Positions 47,921-61,797 are shown, counted from the stretch's first letter. The stretch is DNA of 64,000 bases from Pontederia crassipes (GCA_030549335.1 CM060196.1:71136139-71200138), one strand, 5' to 3'. Made by a program: numbers and translations. The notes: a model not told the origin generated them from the letters alone.

Positions 47921-48404
47921 TTAACTTATTAAAATGCAAAATAATATGTAGAAATGAGCATGCACCAGTAGGCCACCACACACTTTGTTGATTATCACGT
48001 GGTGGCCGCGCCGCCACAGAACATAGACTCCAAGCTCTAATCCCTCCACCTTGTTAAGGAAGAAATACAAATTCAATTCTTTCATAATCCATGGAAAGGT
48101 ACTATATGAAAAGCATTTGCGCTTTTTGTCGTGTGGACTCTGCATGTGAAGAAGAAATGGACGAGTTTGTCATGTTCCATGCTAAAGGTGGGGTCCAAGT
48201 TGGCATCCCTGAGCGGTTCAAACTATATGGTGCGTGATGTACACTGAACAACTTCATGATCAGAACTTCCTCATCTTCAAAATTGACGACCGGAGTATCA
48301 TCCGCCAACGTCCTCATGTTCCATATTGGCGCCATTAGCAAGTCCCGACAAAAGATTTCTTCCTTCAGTTGATCCAAAGCATACGAAGAACCTCTCCACT
48401 CCAA
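47921..48404 (-). pseudogene. Unrecognised coding-like remnant (copy B)
   Basis: This is the duplicate of 3839-4322, with the same two open minus-strand frames (48404-48102 and 48145-47921) and a few substitutions. The function is not recognised. Confidence 0.3.
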
Positions 48405-48618
48405 CTTTCCATCGAAGAAGTCACAAATCTATGCCGATTGCAAGAGGAGGAGCCACTAATCAAACTGTTGGGAAGATCACCAGGGCGATGGCTGGAAAGT
48501 CATCCTCCGTATGCAAACCCATGGGCTGCGTTTGGAAATGGAATCGTAGGTCCTCCTAAGTTCTCGATGAATAGTTGAATTGACAAACTAGTTTGAGGTG
48601 TGTTTGAATGGAGTAGAA

Positions 48619-49814
48619 TGTAGGATCCCAAGGCACCAAGAGGGGGTGAATTGGTGTTGAAATCAAAATTATGGATGTCAAAATATGTTGCGGAAGCTTA
48701 AAATCGATTAAACAACTTTAAAAAAAAATCATATCATTTCACAAACATAATATGAGAAGGAGAGTGAGAGAAAATGCAAACACAAAAATACGTTGGTTGT
48801 TGACGAGGTTCGACCACACCTTGGCCTACGTTCCTGCTCCGACTTCTCGACCTCGAGACTGTCAGAGATTCCACTAAAACTCTTCCTTTGTTCCAAATGG
48901 GGCAAGGAAGGAAGCCCTTTACATCAACCACATTTTTTCTGCTTCGAGAGGTAAGGTTCGCCTCTCCTCCTAAGAAGCTTATCTTTTCTCTCGCTCAAGA
49001 GGTAAGATATGAAACATCTTTTATGCATGAGCTCTCTCAATTTTTCTGAACAATTATTTTTCTCTTTTTACAATGTCATGCTCACGAGAAAAGAAGAGAG
49101 AAAGAAGAGAAACTAGAATGATAACTTCAAGAAAATGATCTTTTTTGTATAACTTTAAGTTTTCTTCGGTGCTTGGATGAATGTCTTTTCTTCTGGGTTT
49201 GACACTCCTTTTATAAGCTTGTATGTGTGAAAATTTCATTCAGAAATTTTTTCACAATTTTCTGATTCAAAACTAGTCATTACTATTCATTACACTTTAA
49301 TGGATCGGTCGACCAATCTATGTGACCATTTGCGATTTCTTCAACGTTAGCACGGTCAGTCGGTATAAGGGACATTTTGATTTTTGACCATTCAATTGAT
49401 CAGTTGGCCGGTGCATCGTCCGGTCTATTTATCAATATAGTCTCGACATGGATCTAGGCAGCTCATGTATTGATCGATTGACCGGTATCTCCGATCGGTC
49501 GACCGGTATAGTCTCATCCGGACTTCTTTTGCTTTGATCGGCTGGTTGACCGACCTGCACTATTTTGAGTGTAACTTTTTACACAATTATCCAAATGAGT
49601 TAATCTTGAATTCTATGAATAATTAACAGAATTCTCTACAATTTTAATATTTATCATTCATCCAAAATTTAATCATACCATAGTCAATTATTTAATCAAA
49701 GTTTAGTGCATAAAATTATCCATTTTTATTTAAACTTTTTCTTCATATAATTTTATTATTTCGATATTTGTATCATCAAAATATAATTTTATAGGGCATT
49801 AAACTTTTCCAACA
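48619..49814 (+). mobile_element. Solo LTR, probably Ty1/copia SIRE-like (copy B)
   Basis: This is the duplicate of 4537-5730, 1196 bp, with the same TG...CA ends and TSD tagaa at 48614-48618 and 49815-49819. The family assignment rests on the 'gcaccaagagggggtgaatt' motif close to the left end and is an inference. Confidence 0.85.
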
Positions 49815-49907
49815 TAGAACGTAATGATAAGGAACCATGGTATTGATGTGGTAGGAAAAAGTTGACATGATGGATGAATTTTTGATGGATTTTAAATTAA
49901 AAATAAT

Positions 49908-49920
49908 TATTATAATGATG
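49908..49920 (+). other. Empty LINE target site in copy B
   Basis: A single copy of tattataatgatg is continuous with flanks matching both sides of the LINE in copy A. It is the pre-insertion state of the 5837-8040 element. Confidence 0.93.
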
Positions 49921-50284
49921 AAGTATAATTTTATTATTAATAAAAATAAAATTATAAACTAAATACTTTTTATGTAAAAAATTGTTAAAAAATATATTAT
50001 TTAAATATAAAATTTTTTTAAAATTAATTATATTTAATGAAATATTTAAAAAGTTAATGAAATAGTAAGTAATAAATAATATTATATTAATCCTTTATTA
50101 AAATTATTTTATATTTATTAAATAATTTATTTTATAAGAAAAATGTGTGAAAGAAAACAAAAACAAAAAACATCGCATCAAAAGAAAAAAATTACATCGC
50201 TTCCACCAAAAAGGTGGAACTAGGGCCACTGAAACCACGTGATGACCTAGTTCTAATTTTTTATTCTAATATTGGAATCGAATT

Positions 50285-53200
50285 TTAGACGGGTGTTTGG
50301 CGGAACCACACAGAATCAAGTTCCAACTTGATTCCTTTGACAAACGCGGTCATGAGGTTCTTGAGAGCTTTGAAACCCAATCCAAGATGTACAAGCCTCG
50401 CACTCCAACCCAACGTGGAGGCGGCCAAAGTTAATGAAGCTATCGGTTGACCTATTTCTTGAACCTTGTTTCTTAGCCTATCGATGAGGTTGACGGGGAA
50501 CTTGAAGATTTGAACCCTACCGCTCGGCTTGTCCTCCATGTCACACCCAACTCCGTGACTAAGTTCTAATTTTAATTATCATAATCTTAATTATGTTTAA
50601 CAATTCCAAAAATAAAATCGGCAAAACCTCCCCCCCAACTTATATTGTGGTATTTGCCAACACATATACAAAAGACGCATATATATTCATCAAAGTTTAA
50701 TAAAAAGTTATAAGTTAGGACATTAGCATATTGTCATTATATTTTTTTTTCACAAACCATCTCACATATAATCCCACAGGATCAAGTCTTATACAATCTT
50801 ATAAAAAGTTTCTCACAAACTTAATTACAACATCTAAGACTATCTATTACATGCATGCTTCCAAAAATAAAAATGAATGAGAAATTAAAGTGTTCCAACG
50901 GCTCGACCTCTTCTATATGCAGCAAAATAAGCTTCGAGTCGTCTCAACTCGAGAACTTACGAGTATCTAAAAAATTTAAAATGATTATTATGAGCAACAA
51001 CCATTTGTTCCGTAGGTGAAATAAAAGTACAACATAAGAGAACAATACGAGTGCATATAACATTTAAAAAACTACATTTCTTTCATACGAGAAAACATTT
51101 AAAGTATAGCACATATAACATAACTAGTCAAATCATATGAACTTTCACATAAATAAAAGTAACTCAAGATGTCATCATTTTCATAATTAAACTTCACACA
51201 TGTGTCATTACACATACAAATCATGGGTCAATACGTATCCCTCTATGATTGTGTATCATATAGTTAAGCAGAGCTTAACAATCATGAATTCTCAGATACG
51301 CAGAGCAAATCATGGATCAATACGTATCCACTCTCAAATACGCATAGCATGTCATGGGTCAATACGTGCATGCGGAGCAGCCCCCAAAGGGCAAAGACAT
51401 CCAATATACGCCCCAAAGGCTTCATGTATATCGAATACGGTTCCAAAAATCTTTTTCAACTAGTATGAATAATGAATACATGGAGTTTTAACAATATCAA
51501 AATACACGTGTCATAATCACATATCATTATTAAGTAAAACTTATTTTCACTTCACAAGCATTGTTCCCTGAAAATATTTTTGTATAAGATGTTACTCCAT
51601 TTCATATGAAATTCTTGAAACATATCATAAATACTTTTCAAAGCTCAAGATATGTTTCAATAATAACGATAGTAATATTTGCTTGAGGTAATATCATAAA
51701 TAAAAGAATTAACATATAACATTTTACTATGTTATAAATTTATCGACTCATCTTGTATTTATCACTTCAAGAAAGTTTATTAGATTTCCTCAATTTCACT
51801 TGCAACTTGATGTTTTCCTACAAGCAATAATGCCTTTTTACTTCTCAATTACTAATAAGATAATATGTAATGCATGTTCATGATGCATGAATTATTATGC
51901 ACTCTAAAATGCATATAATCCTCTCTAATACCAATTTCTAATTTTAGGTATTTATATTCATAAACTATTTCACACTTGGGACTTTTTAATTTTCCAAAGC
52001 TTAACTAGATGTTGTCTCAGAATTTCAGACTGAGTATTTGTCAATAAATAATTCATAATTTCTTAACCACATGGGCAAATCTTATGATTCTGGATTAATT
52101 AAAAACTAGACATACTAAGATTTTCAACCCCAAATATCATTAACTAAGTCAAAGTGAATAAGTCATAACATCTATGATAATCTGACTTAGCATTTGTATC
52201 ACTAAAATATTGATTTATATTTTTCTTCATACTTGTCCATTTAACTAGGTCATATTTTTTTCTGAAAACTAGACTTCATTAGTATTTTGTCTTAAAAAAT
52301 ATAGAATTTATCTCACTGTATAGCCTTATAATAAAAATAGTTAATTCAAATCATGATCTATTCATGTCCTGGAATCTGATAGAAGAATCACTATGAAATG
52401 AAAATTCATTTTTCCTAAAATACAAGTCCAAATAAGATGATTCCACTTCTCTTCAAACTCTTGGAATGTCTAATTAAGCATAGTCAAATTTCAAACCCTA
52501 ATTCACATGCCCTAATTAACAAATTAAACATATATCAGACTCAGGATAAGATGAGTGACTTGCGAAGATAAGTTCATAACTTCCTCTATTAAAACTCCTT
52601 TTTAGGTGATTCTAGGGGATATGGAAAGCTAACTTCTAATGGATTAACCATACAAAATTTTTCATAATTTATGATTAGTTAATCACGAAGGAATTATCCT
52701 TTCAATCAGAAGAATAATTTTTAGATCAAAACTCACCTTGAACAACCGATGTTCCTGATTTTCCCCAGTCATTTCGCTTGACTTCTGCCTTTGGTAATTT
52801 GTCTACGGTGAAAATAGAATGTTAAGTGGCTTATATATTTTTTTCAAAATTTTCTAAAGTCGTACGGTGGTTTGGAAAAATATCCCTTTGAGCAGCTCTC
52901 ACTTATCTGCTTCAGTTTGAAATTTAAGTGATGGCCAATCACATTTTTTGTCATAACTAAGTATTTTAACCCTAATTAAGCTTACTTAATCCTATTTAAA
53001 CATATATATTATAATAATTAGAAATTTTATGATTTATTCCTAATAACCTTATGTAATAACTTTGTAAAGTTCATCGAAATATTAATTACTATATACAAAT
53101 ATCACTAAATGAACATTTAAACTAACTTAGTATGTTAATTAAATGCATGATTATGCACAAATGATGTTTCTAGGGCACGTCCGTGACACTCCATCTCTTG

Positions 53201-53606
53201 CTGAGGAGAAACCGACCATAAAATGCCACCAGTTGACAAGCCTTCCTTGTACACGAAGAATTCATCAAGGTTGTCGAAGTATGTTCGAAGCTCGATCGAC
53301 GTCGTGGTTGAATCGAGTGTAGTGAGCAGGGTCATGGACGCTCGGGATCGCACGACAGATTATGTGGATCTTAGTGTTCTTCAAGAACTCAATTTTCGCA
53401 GGCGTGTCTCGACCACCGGCGTCATGCAAGAATCTGAAAGAGTGAACTTGTTGAGCGGCACAAAGTACTTGGAGTTATCCCTCGTAGGACTTTATTGTAC
53501 ACAGGATCCCCTGCACCCCTGCATCTTCGCCATCGTCCAAGGGAGGAAGCATGCGCTGATAGAGAATAGGCACATTGTAGTCCACATGTCGGCTCGCCGT
53601 GTCCAT
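50285..53606 (-). pseudogene. Unrecognised host-like coding relic split by a solo LTR (copy B)
   Basis: This is the duplicate of the relic at 8437-11750, with the same interruption by the solo LTR (50539-53188). Copy B carries an extra 8-bp tandem duplication (cccctgca) near 53511 that changes the frame relative to copy A, as expected for sequence no longer under selection. The family is not recognised. Confidence 0.55.
50539..53188. mobile_element. Solo LTR, Ty3/gypsy-type (copy B)
   Basis: This is the duplicate of 8691-11340, also 2650 bp. It starts TGTCACACCC and ends CCGTGACA, with TSD ctcca at 50534-50538 and 53189-53193. It is shared with copy A, so insertion and collapse to a solo LTR both predate the duplication. 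Confidence 0.9.
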
Positions 53607-55513
53607 GGTGGTCGAGCGAGCAGAACAAGAAACACAAGATTTGAAATGTGTTGGTATGTTCTTCTTTCGGTTCATGCAATTTGAGTTTAGTTTAGTTTTT
53701 TAATTTGTAATAGAGTGAATTTTAATCTGGAAAGAGTGAATTTTAACGCGCATTGGACACATAAAATTTGTCATTATTATTTTTTAGATTTAATACTAAT
53801 ATAATATATTTAATCGGGTCGAGACCGGATTTGGATTATAAAAAATCTAGGTCAGTGTGGGCTGGGGCAATCGGGTCGTCCGGCCTATGCTCAGCCCTAG
53901 CTAAACTTTCAGTATTCTATTTCGAAGCTAGTTACTAATTCCATTCTTAGCTGCATCATGAGCTGATGTACTGACAACATAATAAGCTTCTTCATAAGAT
54001 AAACTTCGCTCCTTTGTTATCTATGTGGATGTCATATATCTACAATCAATATTTATACTTGTTGTGCAAAATCTATATAAGTATGGAAAGTAGTGTTTGC
54101 ACGCTAGATACTGGTACGTCGAGATCGGATTCCCTTTTACAAAAATATAAACAAGTTTTTAAATTTATAATCCCAATTACACTTCTCAAGTTGCAAATAT
54201 ACAATCATCATCGATGTACAGAACGGGGTCTAACCACAATGAGAGAATTAAATTATGTTTCGCTACTACTATCAAGAGAAATCGATTCGTGGAAAAAAAA
54301 TGACTAATGAATGTAGATAGTTAAGAAATAAGGGTGTGTTTTTTATATTCTAGATTTTGTAATTTGTTTGGTTGTTTTTATGTTTAAATTGAAAACTTAA
54401 AGTAATTAGGGCCTAAAGTAAAATTTCGTCACTCAACAATATGTAAGATAGAGACATGAGGGATCATTCCTATGGGGAACTTGGTACATGTAGCTTCTTC
54501 TAAAACTGCATTTGAATGGTAATACTGATGGTGGATGCTTCTCATTCTCATGAAAAGTACTCTTCAGTTCTCCTACTCTCGTGTTCGAACCGAGTCAAAG
54601 CACCATTAGGTGACACTGCATTAAAAATTCGCAGAAATCCTCTCTCGATTTATTCTACTTAGGAAGATAAGAATTAATACCGAGAATTTTCCTTCTCGCA
54701 ACCTGCTAACCTTTCGGCTCATAGCAGGTTGTTTATGACATAAACCCCTTTCGAGGGGAACCATCGCATGAAGAGAAAAACTCGCACACAAGGCATTCAT
54801 AAGATAAACAATAAGATCAAATGCCATGAAAGCAAAACATCCGAAATTAATAAGACATCAAACCAAGTCCAGACCCATCAACCCCTCAACCTCATTGGCT
54901 GATTAGTTAGACATGCTAAGTTTGAATTTTAAGTTAAGAAAAAACTTAATGTAGTAAGATAACATGCGAAAACGAAGACGAAAATTAAAATTAATGTCCA
55001 TAATGCCGATCGAAGTGGTCGAAGTTGATCAAGCCCTCCTCATTGATTCTGATACTTCTCATTCTTCCATCTTTGCACCTTCTCTCCAATGCTCTCTCTC
55101 CACCCACTTTTTGTTGTCACCTCCTTTATACTCTCCCTCTTTGATCCTTCTCTTTTGATTTGTACTATCAGGCTTCATCAAAGCCTTTAGCATTTCGATA
55201 TCCGATAGTGTCCAGCTAGTACCTTGTCCTCTTAATCATCTACTGATTCTGTCATGCGGTACATGTAGGCAGGTGACCTGCCCTGTGGTCCAAGATTAGG
55301 CAGCGCGTTCTCTCATTGTGCCGCATCCACTTCGTGCTTCCATTGCAGCCAGCGCCCAACAAAGAATCGCCCGCACTTGTGTGACAGGCAAGGAATTATC
55401 GGCCAATATACTAATAGTATATGAACATGAGCCGAAAATGATTAGATGACTTGAAATATTAGAAAGAGTGATGAATACATGCTGTCCGATTGTTTTCATA
55501 CACTATTAGAAAA
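53607..55513. other. No recognisable gene (copy B)
   Basis: This is the counterpart of 11751-13638. It differs by scattered substitutions and by an extra 11-bp segment (tatcggccaat, about 55396-55408) lying between short aat repeats, so its absence in copy A looks like a microhomology deletion. Confidence 0.5.
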
Positions 55514-55724
55514 AATATAATACATTTTTCATGTCAAAATAGATGCCATCAATATTGTACCTTCCCTCGTCTGGAACTTGCAGCAAGATTCGGAAACACG
55601 GCTCCTCACCGTTTAGTTCGAATGGAATGGCGTTCTGAAATCGGTATCCAGTACTTTGGTTGGGGTGAGTCTAGAATTTGAGGTTGCCCTCTATACCCTG
55701 CGCTTCTTCGTGGGTGGCGAAGAC

Positions 55725-56154
55725 TGTTGGAGTTGGTGAATACTTCTGGGCCCCTTGTTTCTTACACCGGGTTCGCCCACATGAGCTTAGAAAAATCTAA
55801 GTATTACCCAATTAACAATATTACTGGCGTACGAACGAAAGGGGGGGTTCGGGGGGCCCCGCCCCTCGACGGCGATCTAGACGGATTTTGAGCTTTTGTT
55901 TAGCCGGCCCGTGTGGTTCGGATTAGGTTTTTTCTCTGTTTGTTTGGGTTTTAAATCCGGTTTGGAGAGGCTGTTAATAGCCTAATTTTTTGGTGTAATC
56001 CGTGTGGCGGCTGTAAATCTAAACGATATAGTGGAACCTCTTTGCAGGACGTAGCCCTCATCTCAAGGGTGAACCTGGGTAAATTCGTGTGTCTCCTCTA
56101 TTTTTCTGCAATCTCTTTGCGATCTTCTCTCCTTATTCTCAGATTTTCCCATCA
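55725..56154 (+). repeat. 5' LTR of the copia element
   Basis: It is 430 bp, starts TGTTGGAGTT and ends CCCATCA. It matches the 3' LTR with about 32 substitutions, nearly all transitions, plus a few small indels, about 7.5% by hand count. Confidence 0.93.
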
Positions 56155-56156
56155 AT

Positions 56157-56168
56157 TGGTATCAGAGC
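56157..56168 (+). other. Primer-binding site of the copia element
   Basis: tggtatcagagc lies two bases past the 5' LTR. This is the usual plant copia site complementary to the 3' end of initiator methionine tRNA. Confidence 0.9.
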
Positions 56169-59100
56169 ACAGGTTGTTCGAGGAATTAGGGTTTATTCGA
56201 GATGTCAGGAGGATCGCGGATTGAGATAGAAAAATTTGATAGAACGTGATTTGATCTCTGGAAGATGAAGATGGAGGATCTTCTCTGTGATCGAGATCTT
56301 TGGACGGCAATCGAGAAGGAGAGGCCAGGCAAAGAAGCGGTGACGGCTGCAGATGCGACGAAAGCTTCAGATACGACTTCCTCCAGTCAGGCAGATCCAA
56401 AGGTGATCGAAGAGTGGGATCAGATTGATAGAAAGGCAAAGGGTTTGATTCGGCTTTGTCTCGCGGATTCAATTCTTACGAATGTGATGAGCGAACCTAC
56501 AGCCAGATATCTGTGGAGGAAATTGGAATCCCTATATCAAAGTAAGTCGTTGGTTAACAAGTTATTTCTGAGGAAGAAATTGTACAATCTTCGGATGTAG
56601 GAGGGTGACTCGTTTTCTACTCATCTTTATAACTTTAATAAGGTGATCAATCAACTTGTATCAATCGGTGTTAAGTTTCAAGATGATGATAAGGCAATAA
56701 CATTGCTCTGTTCTGGTAAAGAACTTTCGTATGAAAGTGTATGTGCTGCCTTGTTATCAGAGAAAATACGGAGAAAGGAATCGGCAAGTTCTGGTAAAGA
56801 GGTGCTGGCGGCCAGAGGAAGGCAACCAGAAAGGAATCAAAATCAGAGAGGGAGATCCAAATCTCGTGGGCGTTCGAAAAGTAAGGATAAGAAGGTGCAA
56901 TGCTGGAGATGTCAAGAGTGAGATCATCTGAAGCTAGATTGCAAAAACAAGCCAGTTCATAGGAAAGAAGCTGAGTCAACCTCGGACAAAAAGGAGGCTG
57001 AGGCAAGAGATATGTATGTGGCTTCTGCATGTATGGTACAGTCATATAAGGATGTCTGGCTCATCGATACTGGTGCTTCATACCACATGACACCTCATAG
57101 ACACTGGTTTTATGAATATGAGGAGTATAATGGTGGGGATGTCATGCTCGGAGATGACACTGCGGTTCAGATTATTGGATGTGGCAGGGTGAAGCTGAGG
57201 ATGAATGATGGCATGGTGAAGACTCTACCAAATGTGATGCATATACCACTTATGAGCAGGAGTTTATTATCTGTTGGTACAATGGTAGATTCGGGTGTTA
57301 TATTCAGTTGCGACAATGATTCGTGCAAGATGGTCAGAGGGTCTATCATGCAAGATGCTCGGAGAGACTATATCTGTGGGATGTGAATTTATTTCTAAAG
57401 AGGCCAAAAAAGATGAAGACAGCACATCTATGCTGTGGCATCAGAAATTAGGCCATATCAGTGAGAAAGGACTTTCTACCATAGCATCAAGTCAGATGGT
57501 AGAAGGAGTTCCAGATTGTTCTGTGGGCTTCGGGTTCTGTGAACATTGCCTCCATGGAAAACAGAACCGAGTCAGTTTTCAACACACAGGTTCATGAGCA
57601 ACGAAGATTCTCGAACTGATCCATAATGACGTTTTTGGACCAACTCCGACTTCATCTATTGGAGGGTCCAGGTACTATGTTTCTTTTATAAATGATTTTT
57701 TGAGATACAGTTGGATTTATTTTATCAAGAATAAATTAGATGTATTCAATAAGTTTCGAGAATTTAAAGTTTTGATGGAAAACCAATTGAGCTGCAAGAT
57801 CAAGGTCCTTCGTACAGATAATGGAGGTGAATTTTGTTCAGATAAGTTTGAGCAGTTCTGCGTAGACAATGGTATTGCAAGGTAGAAGACAACTCCATAT
57901 ACACCTGAACAGAATGGAGTAGCTGAAAGGTTAAATCGGTCACTCATAGAGAAGGCCAGATGTATGTTGAGATGGGCTGAATTGGGGCAAGAATTCTGGG
58001 CAGAAGCTATAGCCACAGCAAACTACCTGAAGAACCGCTCACCGACCTCATCAGTGAAGGATCAGACGCCTTATGAGGCAATGTTTGGGAAGAAGCCAAA
58101 TTTATCTCATGTTCGGGTGTTCGGATGTGACGCATATGTTCATATACCCAAGGAAAAGCAGGGTAAGCTTGACAGTAAATCTGAGAAGAACATATTTGTC
58201 GGATACAAGGAAGGGGTCAAGGGCTACAAACTATGGAATCCAAAGTCAAGGACTATTGTTTACAGCAAGGATGTTATTTTTCGTGAATCACGTTCCCAAG
58301 TTAAAGTTCAAAAAGGTGATGAACCTAAAAAAGTGGTAGTGCTTGAAGAAGATTCTAATTCTGAAACTTTAAAGGTGGATGCACAAGATACTTCAGTTGA
58401 GTCTGTTACAGAACCGGATCAAGAGGACTCGGTTAATGAAGTTGAAGATGTAGATTCAGATGAAGACTCAGATGTTGGTACTACCATACCAGTTCTCAGG
58501 AGATCGACACGAGAAAGAAGAGCACCTTTGAGATACTCTCTTAATGCTCTGAGTTCGTTTCATGCTTTGAGCATCATCGGAGAAGAACCTAGTTCTGTAA
58601 AAAATGCAAGATCTATGGATGATGCAAATCAGTGGGAGCTTGCTATGGCAGATGAGATGCAGTCACTGGATAAGAATGAAACATGGAGCTTGTGTAAATT
58701 GCCTAAGGATAGAAAGATAATTGGTTGCAAATGGGTGTTCAAGCGAAAGCTAAAACCGGATGGGTCTGTAGAGAAGTACAAGGCGAGGCTGGTAGCTAAA
58801 GGGTACTCTCAGGTTGAGGGAGTCGACTATGATGAGATTTTTTCTCACGTGGCGAAAATGACTTCAATCAGATTTGTTCTATCTCTGGCAGCAGCATATA
58901 ATCTTGAGGTAGAACAGATGGATGTGAAGATGGCATTCCTTCATGGGGATTTGGAGGAAGAGATATATATGAGACAACCAGAAGACTTTGAAGTTCAAGG
59001 TAAAGAGAAGTTGGTGTGCAAATTGAAGAAGTCTTTGTATGGATTGAAGCAGTCGTTAAGGATGTGGTACCAGAAGTTTGATACGTACATGCTCGAACTC

Positions 59101-60189
59101 AAATTTGTACGTTCAGATTCAGATCATTATGTTTATGTGAAGAGAGTTGGAGATCAGTTTGTCATTCTTACACTGTGTGTGGATGACATATTGCTGATTG
59201 GAAACAGTATGAAGATGGTGAATTCAGTAAAGGGTTTGTTGGCCAAGAAGTTTGAGATGAAAGATTTGGGGCCAGCGAATTTTATTTTGGGCATGCAGAT
59301 TAGAAGGGATCGTCAGAAGCGAAAGTTGTGGCTAGAACAGGAGAAGTACATAAAAGAAGTGTTGAAAAAATTTAATATGTCGGACTGCAAGCCAGTGGGT
59401 ACTCCTATGTCTCTAGGAACCAAACTTTCTGCAGAACAATGCCCGAAGACGGATGAAGAAGCCGAAGAGATGGATCATGTGCCATATGCAAGTGCAGTGG
59501 GTAGCTTGATGTATGCCATGGTGTGCACGCGTCTAGATATAGCCTAAGCAGTGGGAGTCTTGAGTCGATATATGTCTAACCCAGGCAGGGAACATTGGAA
59601 TGCTATCAAGAGAGTTTTCAGGTTCCTTCGTGGAACTTCAGATTTTTCGTTGTATTTTGAAAGTACAAGGAAAGGAAAGATGCTTGATATTGTGGGCCAT
59701 GTAGATGTTGATTGGGGTGGAGACATTGATAGTAGACGGTCCACTAGCGGATATGTTTTTACATTATTTGTGGCTGCACTAAGTTGGATGAGCAAGAGAC
59801 AAAGCGTGATAGCACTTTCTTCTACAGAAGCAGAATATATGACTCTTACTCATGTTGCAAAAGAGGTTATATGGCTACGGCGATTGTGCTTGGAGCTCGG
59901 ATTTGAGCAAGGTGCTATAGAGGTGAGATGTGACAATCAAGGTGCTATTCAGTTAGCTAAGAATCCTGCATTTCACTCACGCACAAAGCATATTGATATC
60001 CAATACCATTTTATTCGGAAAAAGGTGGAAAAGAAAGAGGTTCAGCTTGAAAAGGTTGATACAACAGATAATAGTTCTGATTTTCTGATTAAAGCAGTTA
60101 CAGGTGTAAAGTTTGAGTGGTGCTCTACTGCTGTCGGATTGAAGAAGAATGTTGCTGGCAAGGCTCTAATTGGTGTGAAGTATCCACCA

Positions 60190-60199
60190 AGTGGGAGAA
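60190..60199 (+). other. Polypurine tract of the copia element
   Basis: The purine-rich agtgggagaa directly precedes the 3' LTR start at 60200, the position where second-strand synthesis is primed in this family. Confidence 0.75.
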
Positions 60200-60634
60200 T
60201 GTTGGAGTTGGTGAATACTTCAGGGCCCCTTGTTTCTCACACTGGGTTCGCCCATGTGAGTTTAGGGGAATCTGAGTATTACCCAATTAACAATATTGCT
60301 GACGTACGAACGAAAGGGGGGTTCGGGGGGCCCCGTCCGGGGCCCCCCGACGGCGACCTAGACGGATTTTGGACTTTTGTTTAGTCGGCCCGTGTGGTTC
60401 GGATTAGGTTTTTTCTCTGCTTATTTGGGTTTTAAACTCGGTTTGGAGAGGCTATTAATAGCCTAATTTTCTGGTGTAATCCGTGTGGCGGCTGTAAACC
60501 TAAACGATATAGTGGAATCTCTTTCAGGACGTAGCCCTCATCTCAAGGGTGAACCTGAGTAAATTCGTATGTCTCCTCTATTTTTCTGCAATCTCTTTGC
60601 GATCTTCTCTCCTTGTTCTCGAATTTTTCCATCA
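60200..60634 (+). repeat. 3' LTR of the copia element
   Basis: It is 435 bp, TG...CA, paired with 55725-56154. A G/C-rich inverted stretch (about 60317-60350) is slightly longer here than in the 5' LTR. Confidence 0.93.
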
Positions 60635-60639
60635 AAAAC

Positions 60640-61797
60640 AACCGTGTCACTTTGGGCCCCTATTCCGTCAATGTAAAGTGCTACAGGCTTGAAAACAACA
60701 TAATTGGCTCGGCTTTTCCGATATCAGAATTCTGAATAGATCTCCAAGAGTTAACATCTCAGTAATTAGCTATCAGCTGCTGTTGTTCATTATTTTGTCC
60801 ATTCTTTGGCAAATGCAACAAGTCGTGATTGTTACAACTGTGCATGTTTGCAAATGTCTGAATGAGTTATTGTTCGTGTAAGTCAAGTTTGGAATAAATC
60901 TCTGGTATTGATTTCGGTGATTCAAATTGGTTAATAATTGAGTGGGCTTTATATGTTCTACTCTATGAATTTGCAAGATAAAATTGTAAAGTGTTGCAGC
61001 GCTGCACACTCGGCCTCCTCATTTTGTTGATGTCCTCGTATTGTTATTTTAGTTCTCTTTCTATATAGCTCATTTGCTTCGTGGTTTAGAGGTCTCTTGT
61101 AAGACGGAATAAATTATTATTGACTAAATTCATAATGAAGGTTAAATCTATCAATTCAATATTTTGTTTTTAGGGAAAATTGGACGGGGTATAGTGTGAC
61201 AACTTAACAATATATGGGCGAAAATATAATAATTCGTTAAGAATTATATATTTCGATGGATAGGAATGTGTGAATTAATAACATTGATTTTTTTTATCAT
61301 CACGCCTGTTATTATGAATTGTAATATGGATAGAAAAAAAGAAGCTGAATTTATTAAGTGTTTAGAATTTGTAGTACTGAAGAAATAAGGATGTGTTTTC
61401 GTCATTAAAATAATATAAATATAAGGAAGATAGTTACAATGATATTTAACAAAAACGCATTCATTCTGAATGATTTTATACTTAAATCAAGAGTATTATC
61501 TTTTTTTTTTCGTTTCCCATTTTCTGGTTTGATAAGTAAAAACAGCCCTTAAACTCTAATCTTTTAAGTTTACCTCTAAAAATAACATAAAATTTGAAAA
61601 ATAGTGGTAAAATGATGAAATTATATGACGTCAATAATTGTTAAGCTGAAGTATGTTCATTACAAAATTTTTGTTCCGTCTAAATTCTTTAAGCCGTTTG
61701 GATGAAGGACATAAAGTGGCGTACATGGTCCCATGCACAAAAATATATTCATACTTATTATATACATAATATATATATATTGATAAGTCCTTTTCTT
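60640..61797. other. No recognisable gene (copy B)
   Basis: The first about 95 bases are the far side of the exon-like stretch described at 13639-13941, cut off from 55514-55724 by the copia element. The rest matches 13945-15021 and holds only short frames and a short TA run. Confidence 0.5.

Larger units (their letters stand above)
55725..60634 (+). mobile_element. Ty1/copia retrotransposon, full length but broken, private to copy B
   Basis: This is a 4910-bp fossil with both LTRs, flanked by aagac (55720-55724) and aaaac (60635-60639), a 5-bp target duplication with one mismatch. Copy A keeps the empty site at 13853-13857. Parts in order: 5' LTR, primer-binding site, gag (about 56.2-56.95 kb), protease (about 57.0-57.3 kb, IDTGASYHMT), integrase (about 57.4-58.3 kb), reverse transcriptase (about 58.6-59.4 kb, CVDDILLIG) and RNase H (about 59.7-60.1 kb, LSSTEAEY), polypurine tract and 3' LTR. 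Integrase before reverse transcriptase defines copia. The lineage is possibly Tork/Tnt1-like (tentative). The reading frame is broken at roughly half a dozen places, so it is inactive. Confidence 0.95.
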
